A stretch of DNA of 64,000 bases from Arsenicibacter rosenii (lineage in GTDB: Bacteria; Bacteroidota; Bacteroidia; Cytophagales; Spirosomataceae): contig NZ_MORL01000028.1 of NCBI RefSeq assembly GCF_001870735.1, positions 1-64,000 of the forward strand, written 5' to 3'. Positions 1-8,253 of the stretch are shown in pieces. A program made the translations under genes and the position numbers. The notes beneath the pieces were generated by a model that was not told the DNA's origin, ran no database searches, and saw only the letters and a list, made by a program, of their open reading frames with translations. Every line of letters starts with the position of its first letter. The stretch's first letter is position 1.

Positions 1-32
1 ATTGGCATCGTAGTAGGTGGTTAGGAGTTTAA

Positions 33-188
33 CTACAGAACTTTTTTAGTGCGAAGCTTTTCTACTTCCTTCAGTTCAGTGATTTCAGCTTCCTTCCGGA
101 TCACTTCTGCATTCACAGTCCGGATCAGCTTCCGCTTTGTCTGACTTAACGAGGGCAGATCGCCCAGGTATTTATTTACATAGCTCAT
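33..188 (-). CDS. Small hypothetical protein in mobile element
   Basis: I do not recognise this 51-residue protein. It reads from an ATG at 188 to a TAG at 33-35. Its start overlaps the stop of the upstream 78-residue gene by four bases (TCAT on the plus strand, ATGA on the coding strand), the usual sign of translational coupling. The C-terminal half is highly charged (runs such as RKEAEITELKEVEKL) and likely forms a helix or short coiled coil. The tight coupling supports it as a real gene despite its size. Compact unknown genes transcribed away from a Cro/CI-type regulator are typical of prophages and satellites, which is inference here. Confidence 0.55.
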   Translation of the reverse strand: MSYVNKYLGDLPSLSQTKRKLIRTVNAEVIRKEAEITELKEVEKLRTKKVL

Positions 189-421
189 GGTGTAACGCCC
201 TCTGGTAAAGGATTGTAGTAACTGTACAGTTCTTCGATTTTAGCTTTAAGCCAATCATATTGCGCCGGCGTAGGCTGTCCTTTTCTGGTAGTCATCCGAT
301 TAACCCAGTTCGTCGGGGCAAAGTAGCCCAACTCGCTGTTGGCGGCCTGAATCAAGATAGACTTTCCCGATTTCGGCAGCTTCTCGTATTTGTCTATCAG
401 CTCCTGATCTAAGAATCTCAT
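185..421 (-). CDS. Small hypothetical protein in mobile element
   Basis: This 78-residue protein is not recognised. It is soluble, with no signal peptide or membrane segment, and is rich in aromatic and charged residues near its end (YDWLKAKIEELYSYYNP). The start is the ATG at 421-419, and its stop overlaps the next leftward start by four bases. It is the first gene leftward of the 326-base regulatory gap that separates it from the helix-turn-helix regulator at 748. This matches a divergent early-gene/repressor layout in a prophage or satellite. Function cannot be assigned. Confidence 0.6.
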   Translation of the reverse strand: MRFLDQELIDKYEKLPKSGKSILIQAANSELGYFAPTNWVNRMTTRKGQPTPAQYDWLKAKIEELYSYYNPLPEGVTP

Positions 422-747
422 AGTTTTTTTGCCGTTTATGTAACATTTCGTTACTGTGTAAGCAAAATGTTATTATGTTTACACTGAAATGTTAGGACAA
501 TATTAGCGATTATTAATCACAAATTCCTAATAAATCGCTAACTATTTTCTAATATTCAGGAATACTCAATAATAAGTTATTGACTACCAGCACATTAAAA
601 GCTATGAATATTTTTCACTTATGGCTTTGTTAATACTGGCTTTAGTCTCTGTTTTACCGACTATTCGAGTCTTTAAACGCAAAGAATAAGCAGCATCTAA
701 TACAGATACAGTTTAAGTGCTCAACATCTAATACAACTGATTGAACT
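422..747. promoter_or_regulatory. Divergent control region with repeated operator-like motifs
   Basis: This AT-rich gap lies between the leftward small genes and the rightward regulator. The nonamer (G/A)AAATGTTA occurs three times: inverted at 441-449 (TAACATTTC) and direct at 464-472 and 486-494, the last two spaced 22 bases apart. A separate nine-base inverted repeat, TTAGCGATT/AATCGCTAA, sits at 503-511 and 533-541. CATCTAATACA occurs at 694-704 and 725-735, 31 bases apart, just upstream of the regulator start. These are plausible binding sites for the adjacent Cro/CI-type protein. No clear TAnnTTTG promoter was found. The assignment is inferred from position and repetition. Confidence 0.45.
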
Positions 748-1233
748 ATGGAAGCAACAATTAATGGCCGATTAGTGGAGCTAATAAAGGCATTGAAGAT
801 GTCAAACTTGGCGTTCGCTAAATCGATAGACAAATCGTCGTCAACGATAAACTATATCTCTGATGGAAAGGGGAAGCCTAGTTATGACGTATTAGAATCC
901 ATATTTACAGTCTACCCAAACGTAAGTAGAGACTGGTTGTTAATGGGAGAAGGTGATATGTTTCGAAAATCAGCCCCTAGCTCTAATACATCAGGAGATA
1001 GTTACCTACAGGATTATTTATCACGCCTTGAGACTCAGTTTAAAGGTTTGCTTGCTGAAAAGCAATCAATCATTGAAGACCTGAAGAGCGTAATACAGTA
1101 TCAAAAGGAGCTACTGGGAAAGCCTGAAGGTGTCCCCAACAGCCAGGTTGTATCACAAGGAATCAGAAACACTCCCTTTCAGGTCATTCAGGGCGCTGAG
1201 TTGGGGTGGGTTTTCAAAAAATTCGGCTCATAA
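748..1233 (+). CDS. Cro/CI-type helix-turn-helix regulator
   Basis: This 161-residue protein is probably the repressor of the mobile element. Residues about 5-65 form an XRE-type helix-turn-helix: LAFAKSIDKSSSTINYIS matches the recognition region, followed by the WLLMGEGDMF segment common in Bacteroidota phage repressors. Residues about 85-125 look like a coiled coil (LETQFKGLLAEKQSIIEDLKSV) that could mediate dimerisation. There is no LexA/S24 peptidase domain, so RecA-dependent self-cleavage is unlikely. It is transcribed divergently from the small leftward genes across a gap carrying repeated motifs, and a short hairpin with a T-run overlaps its stop codon. Confidence 0.75.
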   Translation: MEATINGRLVELIKALKMSNLAFAKSIDKSSSTINYISDGKGKPSYDVLESIFTVYPNVSRDWLLMGEGDMFRKSAPSSNTSGDSYLQDYLSRLETQFKGLLAEKQSIIEDLKSVIQYQKELLGKPEGVPNSQVVSQGIRNTPFQVIQGAELGWVFKKFGS

Positions 1234-1244
1234 GCCGGTTTTTT
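1224..1244 (+). terminator. Intrinsic terminator of the regulator gene
   Basis: A five-base stem (CGGCT/AGCCG) with a CATA loop spans the stop codon and is followed by a run of seven T residues. It should end the 748-1233 transcript. Confidence 0.6.
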
Positions 1245-1250
1245 TGTTTC

Positions 1251-1432
1251 TTTGGGGTACAATTTGGGGTACACCAATCTGCCACGTGCAGGTAATTGGC
1301 TATATATAAGCGGCTTATATAACGTATTAGAGTGCAGGACGTAATCCCTACGAGTGCACTAGAATTTAATAAAACCCTCAAAACGGCATGTTTTGAGGGT
1401 TTTTGCTTTTGAAGTGTACTCTAAAGTGTACT
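1251..1432. other. Paired direct repeats, possible attachment or arm-site region
   Basis: The 308-base gap 1234-1541 has no gene but is full of repeats. TTTGGGGTAC occurs at 1251 and 1263. AAGTGTACT occurs at 1412 and 1424. Both pairs are spaced 12 bases apart and both contain GTAC. Between them lie a palindrome ATATAAGC/GCTTATAT (1304-1320) and a GAGTGCA direct repeat at 1330 and 1352. Short direct-repeat arm sites flanking a core are typical of tyrosine-recombinase attachment sites, so this could be a recombination site. No integrase is visible in the window, so this is inference. Confidence 0.25.
1371..1403 (+). terminator. Strong intrinsic terminator upstream of the PARIS-like pair
   Basis: A perfect 14-base stem (AAAACCCTCAAAAC with its complement, loop GGCAT) ends in a T-rich tail. 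It could stop read-through in either direction and insulate the ATPase/DUF4435 pair. Confidence 0.75.
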
Positions 1433-1541
1433 TAAACCATATAATTTTGAGTAAGTCGCCACATCAAGCGACTTTTATATGAACGTTAGGGCAAAATAAT
1501 TAAATTTCGATCTGCTCATTATAACTATACTGTAAACCAAA

Positions 1542-2969
1542 ATGAAAATTACACGCTTTGAAGCAGAAAGAGTTCATGGATATTTAAACTTTGATATTAA
1601 GTTTTTTCCTGGTGTAACTTTTTTGATTGGAATTAATGGCTCCGGTAAGACTACTGTTTTAAAACTAATATTGGGGCTTGTATCTCCATCTTACGTTTTT
1701 CTCAGTAAAATAGAATATTCATTTTGCAGAGTCTCATTGTACGATGACCAAAATAAAGAAATTATTATAATAGAAGCTTCTCGAAATGGAGGCAAACTTC
1801 TATTATCTATCAAGAAAGGAAAAAATCTATACATAAAAAATGACATAGAAATCGATTCTTTTTACAATAAAATTCAAACACTTGAAGAAAGAACAAATGA
1901 ATTTGAATCATTAGAAGTTACAAGTATTATTCAAAGCCTGAGTACACCTAAGTTTTTAGGATTAGATAGAAGAATAAGAGAGGGCAGTGTTATTGACACA
2001 GATAATTCTATAAAAGACAAAGAGCTAATAAAACGTTTATACCTTGATAAATTTCATTCTAACCACAGAGGAAAAAGTTTACATGATTTATTACAAACTC
2101 GCTCTTTAGATATTAGCTTAAATGAAGTAGAAACATTAATTATTTCTTATATAGATAAGATAAAAAGTAAACAAATAAAGACAAGTGAAAACTTCAGACA
2201 AGTAATATTGCAAGATGCATTCAAATATCTTGAATATGGACCTCAAAACAGGTCAATTTTATCACCAGAATCACGCCCAGTTTTCCTAAAAAAACAAGAA
2301 ATTTTAAACAATGCTATTAATGATTTAGGGCTATCTTATTTAGAAGGTAGTGTAAATATATTCTTTGAGCATATCTATAAGCTTCTAGAAAAAACACATG
2401 AGGTTGTAAATATAAATCGCAATGATAACCCAAAAAATGAAACTAATAAAAACACGCCATTCCCTGCGGAACAGCTTGATATATTAATAGAATTTTTATA
2501 CAACAGCAGTAAACTTCAGCAAATTGATACTATAATAAAATTTAGCCAACAGTACCAAGAAGAGATAAATAAATTAAGAGAGCCATTACAAAGGCTTGAG
2601 TCTATTGTAACAAATTTTTTATCAGAAGGTAAGAAGAAATTAATTATAGATAAAGACGGGGAATTGACTGTTGAGCTTCCTAATGGAACGAGAACCGACT
2701 TAGGAGATTTGTCTTCAGGCGAAAAACAAATTATTATTATGGTAGCCCATCTTATCTTTGAAGAAGATCAAAAGCCATCAGGAGTTTTCATAATTGATGA
2801 ACCAGAATTATCGCTTCATCTGGCTTGGCAAGAGTTATTTGTTGATTCTATAATGGAGGCTAGTCCTAAAACTCAATTTATACTTGCTACACATTCTCCT
2901 GCAATTATCGCTAAAACGAGTATGCAAAAATTTTGTCAAGATTTAAGTTATTCAAATTTTAATAAATAG
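1542..2969 (+). CDS. ariA: AAA ATPase, AriA-like (PARIS defence sensor)
   Basis: This 475-residue ABC/AAA_15-type ATPase lies directly upstream of a DUF4435 gene, the arrangement of the PARIS anti-phage system. In PARIS, AriA holds the AriB effector until a phage anti-restriction protein triggers release. Visible motifs are Walker A GINGSGKT at residues 30-37, the ABC signature LSSGEKQ near 389-395, Walker B FIIDEPE near 414-420 and the H-loop ATHSP near 449-453. The middle section is long and helical. The gene is far more AT-rich than the chromosomal genes to its right, suggesting transfer. A gap of 22 bases separates it from the partner. The symbol rests on gene pairing and motifs. An unrelated AAA/TOPRIM pair, such as an OLD-type system, is less likely because the partner is DUF4435-like. 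Confidence 0.7.
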   Translation: MKITRFEAERVHGYLNFDIKFFPGVTFLIGINGSGKTTVLKLILGLVSPSYVFLSKIEYSFCRVSLYDDQNKEIIIIEASRNGGKLLLSIKKGKNLYIKNDIEIDSFYNKIQTLEERTNEFESLEVTSIIQSLSTPKFLGLDRRIREGSVIDTDNSIKDKELIKRLYLDKFHSNHRGKSLHDLLQTRSLDISLNEVETLIISYIDKIKSKQIKTSENFRQVILQDAFKYLEYGPQNRSILSPESRPVFLKKQEILNNAINDLGLSYLEGSVNIFFEHIYKLLEKTHEVVNINRNDNPKNETNKNTPFPAEQLDILIEFLYNSSKLQQIDTIIKFSQQYQEEINKLREPLQRLESIVTNFLSEGKKKLIIDKDGELTVELPNGTRTDLGDLSSGEKQIIIMVAHLIFEEDQKPSGVFIIDEPELSLHLAWQELFVDSIMEASPKTQFILATHSPAIIAKTSMQKFCQDLSYSNFNK

Positions 2970-2991
2970 TATTATAAATACATAGCACTTT

Positions 2992-3855
2992 ATGGATCCT
3001 TTAAGCTATAGTAGTGAAGTAAGAAGAGTTTATTCTAGCTTTTTTGTATATAGAAATGATATTGATATTTATACAGAAGACAATCAAGATTCTAAAGAGT
3101 TTTATAAAGTTTTACTAAATAAACTATTAAAGGATAGTCACGTAAAGATAAACGACTTAACACAACTAGGTCCAAAGTCAGAGGTGATTCGTCATTGTGA
3201 AGATGATAATGATACCACCAGAAAAAAACTATATATTGTTGATGGAGATATTGACCTTATAAACGATACCAACAGAGTAATGCCTGATTTATATGTACTA
3301 GATGCATATTGTATTGAAAATTTTTTAATTGAAGAAGACTCTATTTGCTTTTACCTGTACACACAAACAGGAACGTTAACAATGGAGTCAATAAGTCAAT
3401 CAGTTAATTATGAGAACTGGATTAACGAGTATATTCATGCTTTAATAAATCTATTCTTTCACTTTGCAATAACAAATAAAATTCTTAGTAGATTTACTTT
3501 ATTTAATGCCGACAAATATTTTATAAGAGGAAAATTCAAAATAGATTTAGTTAACGCCGAAATTGAATCATGTAAAAGAGAAATCCTTCAGGCTATATCA
3601 ACTAGTGAATACGAGAGTGAACTTAATAATTTAAAAAGGAGATGGCCCGTTAATAAAGAAACCTTTTTAAGGATTATTTCAGGAAAAAGCTATCTAATCC
3701 CAATAGTTTTATTTAAAATGTGTGAAATAATAAAAAAGGGATATAAACCTTCACTAGAATCAGCCAAAATGAATTTACTGCTTAACTGTAGCCTTACAAG
3801 CTTAAAAAACTTAAAACTTGCTATTGAATCCAGAGTACCAAAAAATGAGAGTTAG
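2992..3855 (+). CDS. ariB: DUF4435 TOPRIM-like effector, AriB-like (PARIS)
   Basis: This 287-residue protein is the likely effector of the PARIS pair. AriB proteins are TOPRIM-fold nucleases, reported to cleave host tRNA-Lys after activation. The fold is suggested by an acidic residue after strand one (YTEDNQD, E29), the strand-loop IVDGDID (D84, D86, D88) and the YCIENF motif (E109-N110) characteristic of DUF4435. The C-terminal half is helical and lysine-rich. It has the same AT-rich composition as its ATPase partner and ends before a perfect 17-base hairpin. The target RNA cannot be deduced from sequence. The family call is good; the precise PARIS subtype is not determined. Confidence 0.7.
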   Translation: MDPLSYSSEVRRVYSSFFVYRNDIDIYTEDNQDSKEFYKVLLNKLLKDSHVKINDLTQLGPKSEVIRHCEDDNDTTRKKLYIVDGDIDLINDTNRVMPDLYVLDAYCIENFLIEEDSICFYLYTQTGTLTMESISQSVNYENWINEYIHALINLFFHFAITNKILSRFTLFNADKYFIRGKFKIDLVNAEIESCKREILQAISTSEYESELNNLKRRWPVNKETFLRIISGKSYLIPIVLFKMCEIIKKGYKPSLESAKMNLLLNCSLTSLKNLKLAIESRVPKNES

Positions 3856-3929
3856 GTTTAAGAAATTATAAAATTTTTACTACTGTATCTGGCAAACCAA
3901 GAAATAGTATTTAAATTTATAGTATATAC

Positions 3930-3973
3930 ATGAAGACTAAAACTTATTTTTTAAACTAAGTTTTAGTCTTCAT
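3930..3973 (+). terminator. Hairpin terminator after the PARIS-like pair
   Basis: A perfect 17-base inverted repeat (arms 3930-3946 and 3957-3973) lies 75 bases after the DUF4435 stop codon. Because the arms are A/T-rich, it may work in both directions. The rest of the 3856-4141 gap is AT-rich without recognisable content. Confidence 0.65.
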
Positions 3974-4141
3974 AAATTAAAGAAAAAATCCTATTATTTA
4001 ATTGCTTGCTCGTTTCTTACTTTTTTTGTTTGTTATTGTAACTATTTACCGGATAAGTAAATAACCTTTTTTTCAACAAAAACTTGTCCACATAAACAGA
4101 GATATGCTGGGGTTCCCTTGGCTTACGTTGCTCTTTCATGG

Positions 4142-4321
4142 CTATTCTTGGTTTTGCCGGTCTGAATATGGCAGGCCAATTACACCCGCGTACTCCTTAC
4201 TTTGCTGCCGATTATAATCATACAACCGCTTTTCATCAGCCGTTAGCGCTTCCTTGCGCTTTTTCTTACCCATGAGCTTTTTCATCAGGCTCATGCCTTC
4301 TAACTCTCTTTCTGTTGACAT
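4142..4321 (-). CDS. Small basic hypothetical protein downstream of the ATP-grasp gene
   Basis: This is an unrecognised, highly basic short protein with a run of lysines (KKLMGKKKRKEAL) and a C-terminal tyrosine-rich segment. I chose the ATG at 4321, which gives 59 residues and is preceded by AAAGGA. An earlier ATG at 4396 would give 84 residues but would overlap the end of the upstream ATP-grasp gene by 34 bases. It lies in the same leftward direction as the ATP-grasp gene and probably belongs to the same transcript of the mobile element. No function is proposed. Confidence 0.45.
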   Translation of the reverse strand: MSTERELEGMSLMKKLMGKKKRKEALTADEKRLYDYNRQQSKEYAGVIGLPYSDRQNQE

Positions 4322-4362
4322 TTCCTTTAGCTGTCTGAAATGTTGGTATGATATCGGGCCGG

Positions 4363-5064
4363 TTATTTCCACCACTCTACGCGAGCATGAAGCCAAACTA
4401 AACGAGCATGTTCGTGGAAGGTTAAACCTGATTGTGCTTCCTTAGCCTTTAGCTGTTTGTATTCAGCTAACCGGCCCATGTAATTACTTTCAGCGTTGGC
4501 TGTTGATTGTTTACTTTCCTCCTTGGGCTTTGCTTGTGTTGATGACCGCTTACCCGTTTTCTGCTCAATGTGTTTAACCAGGTCGATAAAGTAGTTATGG
4601 CCCGTAATGTCGATAATGCCCGTTCCCGGATTACCATTTACTTCCGTCGCATACGTTTTACCCTTCTTTTCCCGGATCAGATCCACGCCGGCAAATTCCA
4701 GTTTTACCGCTTTGGCAGCATCAATACACATTTGCGTTTCGTCGTCGGTCAATTCGATTCGGCGGCCGCTACCACCTTTTGAGAGGTTCGCCCGGAAATC
4801 ACCGTTATTGGCGGTACGTTCCATGGCCACTACCACTTTATCCCCTACCACAATGGCTCGTATATCGGTTGCCTGTCCGTTTGAACTGGCAAGCGCTTTA
4901 ATAAACCGCTGAAGCTTAACAGGGATACCAGCCTTTGAGAAACTCTCCAAAGTTGTATTCGTAGAAAGCGGTGTCTCCAGGATCGACACGCCGGACCCTT
5001 GAGAGCCAATCAGCTGTTTGGCAACAACCGGCAAACCGCCTGATTTATCGACGAGAAAAGGCAC
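4363..5064 (-). pseudogene. RimK-like ATP-grasp ligase, N-terminally truncated
   Basis: The reading frame matches the second half of RimK-family ATP-grasp ligases, which join amino acids to carboxylates using ATP. The glycine-rich ATP-binding loop GGLPVVAKQLIGSQGSGV, the IRAIVVGDKVVVAMER strand, the GDFRANLSKGG segment and the metal-binding EVNGNPG are all present. The roughly 130 N-terminal residues (pre-ATP-grasp domain) are absent. The only start is a GTG at 5064, exactly where similarity changes to a different rightward gene. After about residue 160 there is a lysine/glutamine-rich tail not found in RimK. I read it as cut by the element boundary or a rearrangement. A functional short protein cannot be excluded but seems unlikely. 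Confidence 0.65.
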
Positions 5065-6131
5065 GTGATTGGGCCGTATGGCAAAAACGTTATAACGACT
5101 TTGCCTTGTTTGAAGCAGGTGTTTATGTGCCGGAACTTTCGGGAGACATCCTGGACTTACTCGTTAAGAACCCCGAAAATTACGCGATAAAGGCATTTGG
5201 GGTCGATGGGGTCCGGCTCAATCTGTTCAACAGCTACCGGCAGTTGCTCAATCAGAGTACGCAGCTGCAGTTTAGTAACGAGCTTTTTGTTGATACCGTT
5301 AAGCCCTTCCTGAAATTTTACCGGGAGTTGCCCGAATATGCGCGGAATACACGCCGGTTGAGCCGCGAAGCGCTTGCCGTGCGCGAGGCAATTGCGAATG
5401 CCCGCGAACCGGAAAAAACGTTTTTCGATGATTTCCCGTTGGCCCTTGGGTATTCGTTTGATAGCTTACAGGTCTCCGACGATGTTTTTGAAACCTATAT
5501 CAGCACGTTGCAACAGGCAATTACCGAAATCCGGACCTGTTACGACGCGCTGATCAGCCGTTTTGAAACCTTTATCCTGCATGAGTTTATCGGCGAAGAG
5601 ATCGGTTTTGCCGAGTATAAACCCCGTTTGCAGGCCCGTTTTCAGAAATTGAGCCGTCACCTGCTGCAACCAAGCCAAAAAACCTTTGTGCAACGCCTTG
5701 ACTCACAGCTTGACGACCGCAAGGCATGGCTTAACTCTATGGCGCAGGCGGTCGTCGGTCGCTCACTCGATGTGTTACGCGACGCCGATGAGCACGTCTT
5801 ATATGACAAGTTCACGCGCATTATCCGCGACCTCGACAACCTGACCCACCTTGCCAAAGCCGATGTAGACACAGCAAAGGAGGAGGTGTTTAGTCTGGAA
5901 ATCAGTTCGTTTGTCGATGGAATCAGCAAAGACCTTGTCCGGATTCCGCTACCGGTGAAGCAGGACCAGTTAGAGGTAAGTGAACGAAGTCTTTTACGGT
6001 ATAAGGTTGCAGGTTTACCGACAAATAGAAAGATTTACGCAAAAAATGACCAAAGTCAGACACGTACTCGGTATTTCGGGTGGCAAAGACAGCGCGGCTT
6101 TGGCCATCTACATGAAGCAGCGGTATCCTGA
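5065..6131 (+). pseudogene. C-terminal part of an unknown helical protein, 5' end lost
   Basis: From about 5067 the rightward frame encodes some 350 residues of coherent protein (from WAVWQKRYNDFALFEAG onward) with the base composition of the following operon. The codons in this frame before 5067 are only the antisense of the ATP-grasp gene. The visible part is helix-rich and soluble, without a P-loop or nuclease motif, so it looks like the C-terminal region of a larger protein. It is followed by, and overlaps by 86 bases, the DndC-like gene. In Dnd and Ssp systems a PAPS-reductase-like protein works with ATPase or scaffold subunits, so this may be the missing large partner. That role is inference. 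Confidence 0.6.
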
Positions 6132-7152
6132 ACTCGATATCGAATACTACACCTGCGACACCGGTAAGGAACTGGACGAAACCTACCAACTCATTAAAAA
6201 TCTGGAGGTCTATCTGGGCAAACCGATTACACGGTTAGTGGCTGCCGAAAAAAGCACCCAAAATCCGTTTGATCACTACCTACAGCTTTACGGGGGCTAC
6301 CTGCCGTCTTCAAATTCCAGATGGTGTACGAAAAAGCTGAAACTCGATCCGTTTGAAAAACTTGTCGGCACCACACCGGTTATCTCTTACGTGGGCATCC
6401 GGGGCGACGAAGACCGCGAAGGGTATATCTCCAAAAAGAGCAACATTCAGTCGATTTTCCCCTTCCGGAAAAATATCTGGAGCGAAGACGTCATCAGCAA
6501 GGTATTGGCAAACAACAACCTGAAAACGGTGGCCGGTCTGCTGGAACAACTACCCGACACAAACAGCAGCACCCGCTTTGCCGACTTGCTGAGCAAACCA
6601 CTGTCGTTCAGTTTCACGCAGCCGCAAAAACTGAACCTGCTGCTCGATACCGACACGAAGCTATTCAATCAGTTAGTTTTTCAATTCCTGAAACAAACGG
6701 CTTATCCGTTGGCGACCGAAGCCGGTTTTCCGTTGCTGGAAAACGACGAGGTATTGGTCCGCGACGACATTTTCCGGCTGCTCGAAGAATGTGGCGTGGG
6801 TGTTCCGGCGTATTACAACAAGGTCGATTTTTCCGTAAACGGGCAAACGGGGCACTATTCGCGGAGCCGTTCGGGTTGTTATTTCTGCTTTTATCAGCAG
6901 AAAATCGAATGGATTTGGCTCTACGAACAGCACCCCGACCGTTTTGCGGCCGCGATGGAGTACGAAAAAGAAGGCTACACCTGGAACGACGACGAACGGC
7001 TCGAAGACATGATCCGGCCCGAACGGATGGAAGCCATCAAGGCCGAGTACATAAAGCGGACGGCCCGCAACAAACAAAAAACCAAATCACCCTACCTGCT
7101 CGGCATCCTCGACGAAACCGAAGGCGAAGGATGTGCAGCTTGTTTTATTTGA
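6046..7152 (+). CDS. DndC-like PAPS-reductase-family protein
   Basis: This 368-residue protein belongs to the adenine-nucleotide alpha-hydrolase/PAPS reductase superfamily, like DndC and SspD, which activate sulfur or nucleic acid groups with ATP. The PP-loop SGGKDS is at residues 11-16. DndC-like features follow: RWCTKK (C94), SGCYFC (C278 and C281) and a C-terminal CAAC (C363, C366), together able to hold an iron-sulfur cluster. I chose the ATG at 6046 because the PP-loop then sits near the N-terminus as in the family; an in-frame ATG at 5980 would add 22 residues. The HNH gene starts three bases after its stop. There is no adjacent DndD or DndE, so it is not a standard Dnd locus. Confidence 0.8.
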   Translation: MTKVRHVLGISGGKDSAALAIYMKQRYPELDIEYYTCDTGKELDETYQLIKNLEVYLGKPITRLVAAEKSTQNPFDHYLQLYGGYLPSSNSRWCTKKLKLDPFEKLVGTTPVISYVGIRGDEDREGYISKKSNIQSIFPFRKNIWSEDVISKVLANNNLKTVAGLLEQLPDTNSSTRFADLLSKPLSFSFTQPQKLNLLLDTDTKLFNQLVFQFLKQTAYPLATEAGFPLLENDEVLVRDDIFRLLEECGVGVPAYYNKVDFSVNGQTGHYSRSRSGCYFCFYQQKIEWIWLYEQHPDRFAAAMEYEKEGYTWNDDERLEDMIRPERMEAIKAEYIKRTARNKQKTKSPYLLGILDETEGEGCAACFI

Positions 7153-7155
7153 GTT

Positions 7156-8253
7156 ATGGAACTGCCTTATAGCGATATTATTGCTGTTCAGAGTCTGTCA
7201 AGAGTCTTCAAAGAAACCACTAACTCGTATAAGTTTTACTGGTTTCTGGCTATCCTTGACCAACTCCGGAAAACGGGAGAAACACGAATAGCCATGTCAG
7301 ATTTATCCCTTCAAATGATGGCCTCTGTATGGTATCCGCTTGACTACTACAAGCTATCTTTTGGCTCACAGGACCAATTCAGGGAAATTGCTAAATTCAT
7401 ATCATCCCACCTGGATGTAAACACCAGAAAGAACGCTCCTGACCTTATCGAGCAACTACGAATAGGGTTATCAGAAGCAGAGCTTACAGTTGTGTACCAA
7501 CGTGTAAAATCACTACTTCGCTGGGTTCCTTTCCGGTTTATCCGTCCCTTTTTTGACCAGGAAACCAAAGGCCTGCCCGATGGTCATGTCAACAATGAAA
7601 CTGTCAGATTAGCTAACCAAAGCGTTAAAGCTCCTTATTGGTTTGATGGTGATTATATTGTCATTCATGACGTTTGGGCGCAGTACTTCCAACAATACCA
7701 GTACATTTTACGGGGCTTCATTCACTGGCATCTTGTGCGTTTTTTACAGAAAAATAACCCGAATGTCAGCGCATTATCCGAAAAGCTTGAAAGACCTGTT
7801 GACCGGGATTTTAAAACAGCAAGACCGTTCTGGACAGCATATTTAGCTCAAAACCCTGGCCTGCCTTGCATCTACTCCAACCAGCCTGTTACAAAAGCGA
7901 ACCTTAGCATCGACCACTATCTGCCGTTTTCATTCGTGGCCCATGATCAGCTTTGGAACTTAGTGCCAACAACTAAAGCGGTGAATTCGGCCAAAAATGA
8001 CCGGTTACCCGATACCGACTCATACTTTCAGAAATTCGCCCGGCTTCAATTTGATGCCTTTCAGTTTTTCGCCAATGCAGGTGATGAAAAGAAGCTGGAA
8101 GATTATTCTATTGCTTTTCGGGAGAGCACCGAGGGCATAAAACAGCACTCGTTTGAGTGGTTTCAGGAACGGCTAGGCCACGTTATCATGCCTCAACTGC
8201 AAACAGCGCAGAATATGGGGTTTTCGTATCCATTTATCTATCAGAAATCGTAA
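7156..8253 (+). CDS. HNH endonuclease family protein
   Basis: This is a 365-residue protein with a C-terminal HNH-type nuclease domain. The signature is C238 in a CIYSNQ turn, then [10 protein letters not shown] (D253-H254), WNLVPT (W267-N268) and a KND segment (K280-D282), the order expected for an HNH beta-beta-alpha metal fold. Residues 1-220 are helical and unrecognised, and could recognise modified DNA or a partner. The start lies three bases after the PAPS-reductase-like gene and its stop codon shares a base with the next start (TAATG), so the genes are almost certainly co-transcribed. It is the likely nuclease of the operon; the substrate is unknown. Confidence 0.75.
   Translation: MELPYSDIIAVQSLSRVFKETTNSYKFYWFLAILDQLRKTGETRIAMSDLSLQMMASVWYPLDYYKLSFGSQDQFREIAKFISSHLDVNTRKNAPDLIEQLRIGLSEAELTVVYQRVKSLLRWVPFRFIRPFFDQETKGLPDGHVNNETVRLANQSVKAPYWFDGDYIVIHDVWAQYFQQYQYILRGFIHWHLVRFLQKNNPNVSALSEKLERPVDRDFKTARPFWTAYLAQNPGLPCIYSNQPVTKANLSIDHYLPFSFVAHDQLWNLVPTTKAVNSAKNDRLPDTDSYFQKFARLQFDAFQFFANAGDEKKLEDYSIAFRESTEGIKQHSFEWFQERLGHVIMPQLQTAQNMGFSYPFIYQKS

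Noticed and set aside
1320-1370. tRNA-like 3' end as an attachment site
   Set aside because: The sequence lacks a proper T-arm and acceptor pairing, so no tRNA can be folded.
4971-5066. Start of the rightward helical-protein frame at 4971
   Set aside because: These codons are the antisense of the ATP-grasp gene; coherent protein sequence begins only near 5067.
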